Assembly (NCBI RefSeq): GCF_900104445.1
Contig: NZ_FNJI01000013.1
Span: 1-64,000 of the forward strand
Direction: 5' to 3'
Length of the DNA: 64,000 nt
Origin: Desulforhopalus singaporensis
GTDB lineage: Bacteria; Desulfobacterota; Desulfobulbia; Desulfobulbales; Desulfocapsaceae
The translations under genes and the position numbers were made by a program. Positions 33,993-41,913 of this stretch are shown one piece after another. How positions within the stretch are numbered: the first letter of the stretch is position 1; the number at the start of each line of letters is the position of its first letter. The notes below the pieces were generated by a model. It searched no databases, was not told the DNA's origin, and saw only the letters and a program-made list of their open reading frames with translations.

Positions 33993-35339
33993 TTAATCGT
34001 CGCCGTCGTCTTTTTTCTCCTGTTTTTCCCGGGTCATCTGTTTTTCGAGCATGATCTTGAGGATGGTCTTGTCGGCCTGGGCCATGCCGTTGTGACTCAG
34101 AATCCCCATGTTCTGAATTGTCTTCTGGGTGGAACTACCGATAATCCCGTCGGTATCCTTGACGTTTATTCCGTGCAGTGAAAAAAGCGCGGCCTGCACC
34201 GCAGCACCCGCAGCGGTATTGAGCTTGAGGGCGCAGCCCGCCTTGGCCCCGTCGCAGATTACGCCGGCCAGGTCCTCGAGGATATTCTTGATTGCCCCCT
34301 CCATATGGTGAACATCGCCGCCCACCAGGTAGGTGATTCCCGCCGTCGCCCCGGCACCCGCGGCCATCGAACAGCCGCAGACGGCAGACAACCTGCCGGT
34401 GTGCGCCTTAACGTAGGCGGTGATGATGTGGCTCAAGCCGATGGCCCGTAAAAGTGTGGCCCTGTCATGATCGATGAAATCCTTTATTGCCCAGATGGGA
34501 AGGATGGCGGTAAGGCCGTGGTTGCCGCTTCCTGCCGAGCTCATAGCCGGAAGCTTGGCACCGCCCATGCGGGCATCGGCTGCTGCCGACGTGAGCCGTC
34601 TGGCGGAACTGGTCATGTCCCTGACCAGCAATTTCTGTTTGATCAACCGGTCTATTGCCTTGCCGATTCCCAGGCCGCTGCCGTGCTTGAGTCCGTATTC
34701 GGCGAGTGCCAGATTATGGTTGACCCCCTCTTCGAGAAACTTGAGATCTTCTTCGTCGAGATCGGCGGTCAGTTCAATAATATCCTCAAGGGTGAGCTGT
34801 TTCAGCCAGTTCTCAAGATCCGCCAGGGTGTGCCGGCCAGATTTTCCTTTTGCCCGGTGCAGGAGCGGCGACTCTCTAATCTCTTTATCGTTGAGCTTGA
34901 GGCTGACGATGTTGTTGTGCAGATCGAGAATAAGGGACTCGGCCGTATCGTCTCCTGCACAGATTCTGGTCCTGACGTAAAGTCCTGTTTCTTCACGCAG
35001 GTTGACCTTTACTTTTTGGGCTTTCAGTAGCGCGTGCGCCCTGCTGATCCCCTGCTCGTCAAGACTGTCGAACACCTCCAGCCCCCTTGCCGGATCTCCC
35101 CCACAGGCTCCGAGGGCGGCGGAAGTGTCGAGCCCTTTAAGCCCTCCGGTGCCGGGGATGGTTACCGCCATCCCGTTTTTATAAATATTGGGGTCGATCC
35201 AGATCTCGATGGAGTCGAATTCCTTCCGCGGCAGAAGGAATGCTGCTGCTGCCGCTCCAAGGGCGATGGCAACCGGCTCGGTGCAGCCGAGTGCCAGGGT
35301 CACTTCCATCTCGAGAATGTCTTTCACTGTAAAATTCAT
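33993..35339 (-). CDS. cyuA: L-cysteine desulfidase / serine dehydratase-alpha family (CyuA, UPF0597)
   Basis: 448 residues. The family (E. coli YhaM/CyuA, archaeal cysteine desulfidase) uses a [4Fe-4S] cluster to break L-cysteine into sulfide, ammonia and pyruvate; some members act on serine. Seen: N-terminal LALGCTEPVAIALGAAA with Cys19, then AVCGCSMAAGAGATAGITYLVGG (about 320) and VICDGAKAGCALKL (about 355), the likely cluster cysteines. The C-terminal KQMTREKQEKKDDGDD tail is charged. It follows ridA by 40 bases and a YheO-type regulator, an arrangement that fits amino-acid deamination with RidA clearing the enamine product. Confidence 0.88.
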   Translation of the reverse strand: MNFTVKDILEMEVTLALGCTEPVAIALGAAAAAFLLPRKEFDSIEIWIDPNIYKNGMAVTIPGTGGLKGLDTSAALGACGGDPARGLEVFDSLDEQGISRAHALLKAQKVKVNLREETGLYVRTRICAGDDTAESLILDLHNNIVSLKLNDKEIRESPLLHRAKGKSGRHTLADLENWLKQLTLEDIIELTADLDEEDLKFLEEGVNHNLALAEYGLKHGSGLGIGKAIDRLIKQKLLVRDMTSSARRLTSAAADARMGGAKLPAMSSAGSGNHGLTAILPIWAIKDFIDHDRATLLRAIGLSHIITAYVKAHTGRLSAVCGCSMAAGAGATAGITYLVGGDVHHMEGAIKNILEDLAGVICDGAKAGCALKLNTAAGAAVQAALFSLHGINVKDTDGIIGSSTQKTIQNMGILSHNGMAQADKTILKIMLEKQMTREKQEKKDDGDD

Positions 35340-35379
35340 CCATGTCTCCAGTAACGGCAGCTGTAGGTAGAGGTCCCGT

Positions 35380-35760
35380 TTAAAGGGCTACGATAAAATC
35401 AATTTCAATGTCGGATTCCAGCGGAAGGGCCGCGACCTGAACGGTTGAGCGGGCCGGAGGCTCGTCGGGGAAAAATTTGGCGTAGGCGCTGTTGACGGCT
35501 TGAAAATCCTCCAGGTCGGTGAGGTAGATGGTGGCTTTTACCACCTTTGACAGGTCGGTACCTGCTTTTGCGGCAATGGCCGCCGCGTTGGATAATATCA
35601 GTTTGGTCTTTTTTCCTATATCCGCTTCAAGCAGCCGGCCGGTTTCAGGATTGAGCGGCAGCTGGCCGGAAATGAAAAGAAAACCGTTTTCGGCAATACC
35701 CTGGGAATAAGGGCCAACGGCGGCTGGGGCCTTGGCGGTGGCGATGACGGTTCGACTCAT
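35380..35760 (-). CDS. ridA: RidA family enamine/imine deaminase
   Basis: 126 residues with the YjgF/YER057c/UK114 pattern: KAPAAVGPYSQGIAENGFLFISGQLPLNPETG near the N-terminus (short motifs), VVKATIYLTDLEDFQAVN and PARSTVQVAALPLESDIEIDFIV with the catalytic Arg. RidA hydrolyses reactive 2-aminoacrylate and related enamines released by PLP or Fe-S dehydratases. Its place next to a cysteine desulfidase gene, which makes that intermediate, is coherent. Confidence 0.94.
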   Translation of the reverse strand: MSRTVIATAKAPAAVGPYSQGIAENGFLFISGQLPLNPETGRLLEADIGKKTKLILSNAAAIAAKAGTDLSKVVKATIYLTDLEDFQAVNSAYAKFFPDEPPARSTVQVAALPLESDIEIDFIVAL

Positions 35761-35786
35761 ACTCTACCTCCCGGTCAGAAATCTTG

Positions 35787-36425
35787 TTATTTTTTATTTT
35801 TCTTCAAATAGTTGTATACCGTGTATTTGGTGACGCCCATCAGCCTGGCTGTTTTTTCCACGGCACCTTTGAGCCGGAACGTGCCGTTTTTTTCAAGAAG
35901 AGCAATAAGCCGGGTTCTGTCCTCGACGGTCATCGCAGTTGGATGTCTGCCAACTTCGTTTACCGCCCGGGAAAATAGAGCTTCAATACTCTGGTTAAAA
36001 GAGCGGGGTAAGGTCTCGGCAGCCTGGCCGGGGTGCGGCGATTCCTGGGTGAGAAATGGGCGCAGGACCTGGCTTGCGGTGTAAAAATCGGTGGTGTCGA
36101 AATTGATACAGAAGGCGGCCACAGGGACCCCGCTTGAATCCCTTATGAGGGTGGTGGTTGATTTCAGGTTCCTGCCGTCCTCGGTTGTGGTCTTGTAGTT
36201 GCAGGTATTAATCGGCGAGGAAACCTTCTGGTTGGCCAGCTGTCGCAGCAGCTCTTTTGTCGGAGCTCCTGTTGTTTTTCGGGTTACGTCTCCCTGTATG
36301 TAGACCAGCGAATCGGGCAGCGAGGTCAGGTCATGAACGCATGCCTCACAGTTTTTGCCGAATTGGGCAACGACACCGTCAGCCAGGTGCTTGAGATTCT
36401 CTATGATTGATTCACATTCGGTCAT
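35787..36425 (-). CDS. YheO/DauR-type transcriptional regulator (PAS_6 plus HTH_22)
   Basis: 212 residues. The N-terminal PAS-like domain (about 1-125) contains NCEACVHDLTSLPDSLVYIQGDVTRKTTGAPT and SPINTCNYKTTTEDGRNLKSTTTLIRD (short motifs of the family), and the C-terminus (about 165-212) is a winged helix RTRLIALLEKNGTFRLKGAVEKTARLMGVTKYTVYNYLK, both diagnostic of YheO-like proteins, again in pieces. DauR, a member, represses D-arginine catabolism. First gene of the regulator-ridA-cyuA operon, so it probably controls cysteine/serine breakdown in response to the amino acid. Confidence 0.88.
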   Translation of the reverse strand: MTECESIIENLKHLADGVVAQFGKNCEACVHDLTSLPDSLVYIQGDVTRKTTGAPTKELLRQLANQKVSSPINTCNYKTTTEDGRNLKSTTTLIRDSSGVPVAAFCINFDTTDFYTASQVLRPFLTQESPHPGQAAETLPRSFNQSIEALFSRAVNEVGRHPTAMTVEDRTRLIALLEKNGTFRLKGAVEKTARLMGVTKYTVYNYLKKNKK

Positions 36426-36699
36426 GGTAAAATGTGGAATTTATTTAATTCGTGGTTAGTTCTGTGAATATGCACCAATAATGTGGCCAATGACGCAAAA
36501 GGTGTCAATCAAAAAAATGGAACCGTCTTAAAAATATTAAAATTATTTCGATATAAACGCAAAATGTCAAGTAACGCCCTGAATTATTGATCAATATTTA
36601 AATATATTTTCGGATTGGCTTGTAAAGCCACCCTATACGATAGATAATTGTATAAAACCTGCCGCAATAATCTATCTCAACCTGTTCAGGAGGGGAACG

Positions 36700-38760
36700 A
36701 TGACCGAACAACGAAAAGATTCACTCCATTACCACATTACCTCAGTAAAAAAAGCAGACCGGGTTTTCGAAAACGCTTTTGAAGGCGTCAGCCGCATGGT
36801 GTTGGAGGGGGATATCGATAAAGTAGTCGTTAATGGAAAGTCCACCTTTGACTTCAGAATGTTCAGAGAGGGGAAGAAACATATCATCGGCATGTACGAT
36901 GAGATCAATTCCTTTGTCTCCTTTATCAAGGACGCTTCCCAGGGAGGGTCTTCCAAGGAGATGGCTTTCGTTCTGGTCGGCGAACCGGGCAATGGGAAAA
37001 CCTTTCTGGTCGAGTATCTTTGCAATATGTATCGAAATTTCCTCTCGATTCCCAAAAACAGAAAGTACACGTTCCGCTTTGTCGGTCTGGATAAGATTGG
37101 CAGCTATGGCAATATAAAGACTATCGAATCGCAGACCTACGAGGATCCGATGGTTCTTGCCATGAACCTCTATGAGACCCAGGATGAATCGGCAAAATAT
37201 CTTTCACGGCGTTATCGGGTTGCTCCGGAGATGCTGGAAAAATGGTATGACAATTATCGTCCGCTCGGTGCGTGCTCAGCCTACATCTGGAACGATATCC
37301 GTAATTATACCGACGGTAAGCTCGACGATATGCTCGAGTTTATAGAGATAACCCCGGTTCCGCTGGTTGAGAGCCTGGGGACGGTGACCGGGAAATATCC
37401 GGCCAAGGACAAGATCACCTCCTCGGCGGTGGATCTTCTCGGCGAGGAGTCGATCCAGCGGCTGCTGCATATCTCCGATACCAACAATCCCTACCGGTTC
37501 GATCTCAGGCGCGGGGCCCTTGCCAGGGTTGCGGGAGGAGGGATACATTTCAGTGATGAGATATACAAAAACAAGAAAGACCTGGTCCAGGTCTATCTGG
37601 GGATTATCCAGAACAGGTGTATTGAGATTGACGGTTACAAATGGCCCATCGATACCCTGATAGTGGCGACCAGCAACAACTCGGAATTCAACAGGTTCCT
37701 GGAGGAAAAAGAAGAAGCGCCGATCGTTGACCGGTGCCGGATCTGCTATGTGTCTCACAATACCAATTATGTGCTGCAGCGCGATCTTACGGCCTACGCC
37801 ATCGGCCATGAGTCGAAAACCACCCTCACCGGCGACAGCATGCACCAGGATCCCAATCTCAATTATGCCGCTTCGGTGGGAGTGGTGCTGACGCGGCTGC
37901 CCCGCTCGGAAAAACTGACCCCGGTGGAGACCATGAAGCTTGCAGCAGGAGAGGTCGCCGGGGAGAAAAGTCTCAAGACCCTTTCCGAAGTGATTGATAC
38001 CCTGAGCCAGGAGCACGATATCACAAAACGATTCGGCCAGAAAGGGCTCGGGCAGCGAAATCTCGGCCGCTCCATCCAGCTTATGCTCGAGGGGTCCGAG
38101 ACCAATGAGGGCAAGTGCATGTTTGCCTATGACGTGTTTCACGCGGTCGAGCGGGTGATTCTCGACTATGTCTCCGAGGCAAAGGACAGGACGAAGTTCC
38201 TGGAAGATCTCAAGATTGCCAAAGGGCTGTACCGAGAAAGAATCATGACCGAGATGTTCAACGCCTATATGGACGAGCCGCTGGCCATCCGCAAGGATGT
38301 GATGAACTATGTCAATATGATTATCGGCATCGATGCGGAAAATCTCGGCACCGACAAGATGTGGAAATATAAGAATCCGCAGACCGGTGAGCTGCAGGCA
38401 CTCAAGATCGATGAACGCTATATCAACTCGGTCGAGGACTGTCTCGGCCTGAAGACCAAGGAGCAGAAAGACTCCTTCAGGACTTCGATCCGCAAGATTT
38501 ACGGCCAGAAAATTTCGGTTCGTCCCGATTACGACTTCATGGATAACCTGGAACTGGTCAAAGCGGTGACCGATGTTCGGCTCAAGTCGGATATCGCCGG
38601 GTCCGGCAGCCTGATCGGGGCGCTGGCCAACCGGACCAACGAAGAGAACCAGAAACTCTACGACCGGATGATTGAGACGATGCTGGATAAGCTCGGGTAT
38701 TGCAACACCTGCGCACAAAAGACAATCGAATATTTCTGTACCCAGGTCGATGAAAGCTGA
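36700..38760 (+). CDS. prkA: PrkA family serine protein kinase (AAA domain)
   Basis: 686 residues from ATG 36700 with AGGAGGGG upstream. N-terminal AAA domain (about 60-390): Walker A GEPGNGKT at 94-101, HFSDEIYKNK, and the sensor-like LIVATSNNSEFNRF. The C-terminal PrkA domain (about 430-680) is distantly like cAMP-dependent kinases. PrkA/YeaG is a stress-related Ser/Thr kinase (E. coli YeaG, Bacillus PrkA) working with YeaH and SpoVR. First gene of a six-gene plus-strand block; the 274-bp AT-rich upstream region has no promoter I can name with confidence. Confidence 0.95.
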   Translation: MTEQRKDSLHYHITSVKKADRVFENAFEGVSRMVLEGDIDKVVVNGKSTFDFRMFREGKKHIIGMYDEINSFVSFIKDASQGGSSKEMAFVLVGEPGNGKTFLVEYLCNMYRNFLSIPKNRKYTFRFVGLDKIGSYGNIKTIESQTYEDPMVLAMNLYETQDESAKYLSRRYRVAPEMLEKWYDNYRPLGACSAYIWNDIRNYTDGKLDDMLEFIEITPVPLVESLGTVTGKYPAKDKITSSAVDLLGEESIQRLLHISDTNNPYRFDLRRGALARVAGGGIHFSDEIYKNKKDLVQVYLGIIQNRCIEIDGYKWPIDTLIVATSNNSEFNRFLEEKEEAPIVDRCRICYVSHNTNYVLQRDLTAYAIGHESKTTLTGDSMHQDPNLNYAASVGVVLTRLPRSEKLTPVETMKLAAGEVAGEKSLKTLSEVIDTLSQEHDITKRFGQKGLGQRNLGRSIQLMLEGSETNEGKCMFAYDVFHAVERVILDYVSEAKDRTKFLEDLKIAKGLYRERIMTEMFNAYMDEPLAIRKDVMNYVNMIIGIDAENLGTDKMWKYKNPQTGELQALKIDERYINSVEDCLGLKTKEQKDSFRTSIRKIYGQKISVRPDYDFMDNLELVKAVTDVRLKSDIAGSGSLIGALANRTNEENQKLYDRMIETMLDKLGYCNTCAQKTIEYFCTQVDES

Positions 38761-38807
38761 AAGTACCTAGTGCGCGGGCTCAACAAGGCGGGCAGGAATA
38801 ATTTTCG

Positions 38808-40202
38808 GTGAACGATATGAAGACCAGACTACGACAACTTTTTGCAGACCTCAGGAGTAGAGGGCTTACTCCCTTGCAGGAGAAGAAAATAAGGTTTGAG
38901 CTGGATATGGCGGAGCGTAACGGTGTCGACCACCGACAGACACCAGCGCCTTCTGTCTGCCCCATTTACCGCTATCATGACCTGGAAATGCTCCAGGACT
39001 TTTCTCCTGCAAACCTTACAGCGCTCACCACGGTACAGTCGCTGGATTATCTGCTTGAGCGCGACAAACAGCGCGAAAAGGACGGGTTCCCCCGGAAGAT
39101 ACGGGTCGGCAGGATGGTGAAGCCGAGCAAAAACGGCGACGACAAGGTCATTATTGTGCCGACTACGGTCGAGGAAAAGCTGGTTCACGACAAGATAAGG
39201 CTGGATGAAGAAGGGGAAGGCGGGGATGGCGATCCCTCCAGCGGGGACGGCGGTACCGGTGAAGGCGAGGAAGGAGATGTCATCGGGGAAGAGCCGGTTC
39301 GTCCCGATCAGGGCGGCGTCGGGGGGGCCGGCCAGGGCGAAGGCGCAGAGCATGATGTGGAATCGAACGCCTACGACCTGGGGAGGATTCTCACCGAACA
39401 GTTTGAACTTCCAAATCTCAAGGATAAAGGGAAAAAACGGTCCCTGACCAGATATACCTATGATCTGACCGACAAGCACCGGGGGTTCGGCCAGGTTCTC
39501 GACAAGAAATCAACCCTGAAAAGGATCATCCAGACCAATATCGCCTTGAAGAGAGTCCAGTACGGGAAAGAGGTGAACGCCAACGACCTGCTGATGTCGC
39601 CCGATGACCGTGTCTACAGGATATTGTCCAAGGAGAAGGATTACGAGTCCCAGGCGGTGGTGTTCTTTGTTCGGGACTATTCCGGATCAATGGGCGGCAA
39701 GCCGACGGAACTGGTGGTTAATCAGCATGTGCTCATCTACTCCTGGCTTATCTTCCAGTACAAAAACCAGGTGGAAACCCGGTTTATACTCCACGACACC
39801 GAGGCCAAGGAGGTGGAAAACTTCCAGGTCTACTACAACTCGACCGTTGCCGGCGGGACCCAGGTGGCGAGCGCCTACAAGCTTGTGAATGAGATCGTCG
39901 ACGAAGAGTCTCTTGCAAGGGACAACAACATCTATGTCTTTCACGGAACCGACGGCGATGACTGGGACACCAAAGGGGAAAAGGCGGTGCCGCAGTTGAA
40001 AAAGATGCTGACCTATGTAAGCCGGGTAGGGATCACCATAGCTGAAAACGGCTATGGTATTTCAGGTCAGACTGAGGTCGAGAAGTATGTCAGGAAATCG
40101 GGACTTCTCGAGGAAAAAAGAGATCTCCTGAGAATGGATGTGATCACCAAGGATACCGAAGAGGAAAGGTTGATCAAAGGAATCAGAGAGCTTATCTCGT
40201 AA
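38808..40202 (+). CDS. yeaH: YeaH-type DUF444 protein (VWA-like)
   Basis: 464 residues from GTG 38808 (AGGA 11 bases upstream; an ATG at 38817 is possible). The middle (about 120-190) is a low-complexity Gly/Glu/Asp-rich linker (EGEGGDGDPSSGDGGTGEGEEGD). The C-terminal half has a von Willebrand A-like domain with the MIDAS Asp-Tyr-Ser-Gly-Ser at 290-294, typical of DUF444. YeaH forms a functional trio with PrkA/YeaG and SpoVR/YcgB in stress or sporulation responses; the molecular role is unknown. It starts 47 bases after prkA. Confidence 0.93.
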   Translation: MNDMKTRLRQLFADLRSRGLTPLQEKKIRFELDMAERNGVDHRQTPAPSVCPIYRYHDLEMLQDFSPANLTALTTVQSLDYLLERDKQREKDGFPRKIRVGRMVKPSKNGDDKVIIVPTTVEEKLVHDKIRLDEEGEGGDGDPSSGDGGTGEGEEGDVIGEEPVRPDQGGVGGAGQGEGAEHDVESNAYDLGRILTEQFELPNLKDKGKKRSLTRYTYDLTDKHRGFGQVLDKKSTLKRIIQTNIALKRVQYGKEVNANDLLMSPDDRVYRILSKEKDYESQAVVFFVRDYSGSMGGKPTELVVNQHVLIYSWLIFQYKNQVETRFILHDTEAKEVENFQVYYNSTVAGGTQVASAYKLVNEIVDEESLARDNNIYVFHGTDGDDWDTKGEKAVPQLKKMLTYVSRVGITIAENGYGISGQTEVEKYVRKSGLLEEKRDLLRMDVITKDTEEERLIKGIRELIS

Positions 40203-40261
40203 CATGAGACAGAAGACGGCGTAGCCGGTTGGGGCGACGTTGTCTTCTTGGAAGGGGTGAT

Positions 40262-41893
40262 ATGGAACTTTTAAGTCAGCACGCGAAAAAGATCATGGAA
40301 GGCTGCAAGGAGCGGGCCCGTGATGCGGGGTTGCGGTTCCAGGACGACAGTCTCGAATATATTGTCACCAATCGTGACTTTCTCAGGCTTACACCGAAAA
40401 ACATGATTCCCACCCTGTACGACTACTGGGTCCAGGATGTCGAAGTGATGAAGGAAGCGGGGCAGTACGAACTCTACCCCACCAACCCGTATGAGACGGT
40501 CATCAATACCAGGCCACCCATTTCGTACTATAACGATAATAACCCCGACTGGTTGAACGTGATGATTTTCTATCACGTTCTCGGCCATATCGATTTTTTC
40601 CAGAACAATCTGTATTTCAGGCACACCTGGGATTATGACTTTGCGGGCAAAGCCCTTTCCGACAAACGCCTGATTGCCAAGTTACGCTCCGAAAAGGGAA
40701 GGTGGGTGGATTATATCATTGAGTTTTCGAGGGGCATCGACAATCTGGTGGGATATTTTGACATGCTCATGGACCTGTCTGTCGAGCAGAAAAAAATGAC
40801 CAGGATCGATTTCTATTTTGATGTTTTTATCCAGGGAAAAAAGAACAGCTCGATTGTAGACTACGTTGGGGAGATCGAAAAATACAACCAGTTCGAAAGG
40901 GATTTTCCCGGGGAAGGAGAACTCCGCTTTATCGACGATGTCCGCACCAGGCACGCTGAATTCGAATCCCTCTATGAGAAGGAACTGAAAGCGAGGGAGA
41001 AGGGCAACAACAGGCGGGATCTGCTGCAGTTCCTTATGGATAAGTCTGAATTCCTCAATCAGGAGGAAAACAAGTGGATGCATTCGGTGATGGAGGTGAT
41101 CCGCACCACGTCACTTTATTTTCAGCCGCAGATCCGCACCAAAATCCTCAACGAGGGGTGGGCCAGTTACTGGCACGAAAATCTTTTCCTGCAGGACGAC
41201 CGGATCAGCGGTCATGAAATCGATTTTGCGGTGGTCAACGCCAAGGTCACCTCTCTTCCCCGGGTAGGCCTGAATCCGTATGCGTTGGGGATGAGGCTTT
41301 TTTATTATATCGAGGAACAGGCGGATAAGGGGAAAATCTCCTATGATTATCAACGGATTGCCGATCAGTATCGCCGCCGGAAATTTGATGTGGGTGCTGG
41401 CGGCGGCAAAGAGTTTATCTTCAATGTCCGGGAAAATTTTTGCGATGCCATGTTTATCGCCAACTTCATCGACCAGGAGTTTGTCGACAAGCACAAACTG
41501 TTCGTCGCCGGCAAGCGCCTCAATAAGAAAAGAATGACCTGGCAGTATTATGTCAAGTCGAAAAAAGCGCGCCACTATCGGAAAATGGTAGCCGATGCCC
41601 TGTATCATCCGCCGGCTATCAAGATAGACGTGGATGAGAACAACAGCCTGGTAATCAACCATATCTTCGAGGGTAAGCCGCTGCTTCGCGACTATATCCG
41701 GGGAACGATGATGGGAATCGAATTTTTGTGGGGCAACAAGGTTATTCTTTTTACCGAGGAACCCGAACCTGTCAAGAAGCAGCCGGGACAGAGCCAGCAG
41801 GCGCAGCAGGAAAAAGGGCCGGGAGAGGTGAAGTGGAAGCGGGTGAAGTACACCATGAAAGACCGCAAGCTGAACCGGGTTCTGGTTGACTAA
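40262..41893 (+). CDS. spoVR: SpoVR family protein
   Basis: 543 residues from ATG 40262 with GGAAGGGG upstream; 11 in-frame codons before it are unsupported. SpoVR/YcgB motifs are clear: YELYPTNPYETVINTRPPISYYNDNNPDWLNVMIFYHVLGHIDFFQNN (as short pieces), KILNEGWASYWHENLF, and VGLNPYALGMRLFYYIEE. His-containing GHIDFF and NEGWASYWH could bind metal. The protein is needed for spore cortex formation in Bacillus, yet is common in non-sporulating Proteobacteria next to prkA and yeaH. Function remains unresolved; here it sits between YeaH and a second PrkA. Confidence 0.94.
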   Translation: MELLSQHAKKIMEGCKERARDAGLRFQDDSLEYIVTNRDFLRLTPKNMIPTLYDYWVQDVEVMKEAGQYELYPTNPYETVINTRPPISYYNDNNPDWLNVMIFYHVLGHIDFFQNNLYFRHTWDYDFAGKALSDKRLIAKLRSEKGRWVDYIIEFSRGIDNLVGYFDMLMDLSVEQKKMTRIDFYFDVFIQGKKNSSIVDYVGEIEKYNQFERDFPGEGELRFIDDVRTRHAEFESLYEKELKAREKGNNRRDLLQFLMDKSEFLNQEENKWMHSVMEVIRTTSLYFQPQIRTKILNEGWASYWHENLFLQDDRISGHEIDFAVVNAKVTSLPRVGLNPYALGMRLFYYIEEQADKGKISYDYQRIADQYRRRKFDVGAGGGKEFIFNVRENFCDAMFIANFIDQEFVDKHKLFVAGKRLNKKRMTWQYYVKSKKARHYRKMVADALYHPPAIKIDVDENNSLVINHIFEGKPLLRDYIRGTMMGIEFLWGNKVILFTEEPEPVKKQPGQSQQAQQEKGPGEVKWKRVKYTMKDRKLNRVLVD

Positions 41894-41913
41894 AGCAAGC
41901 AACGGGGTGGAAG

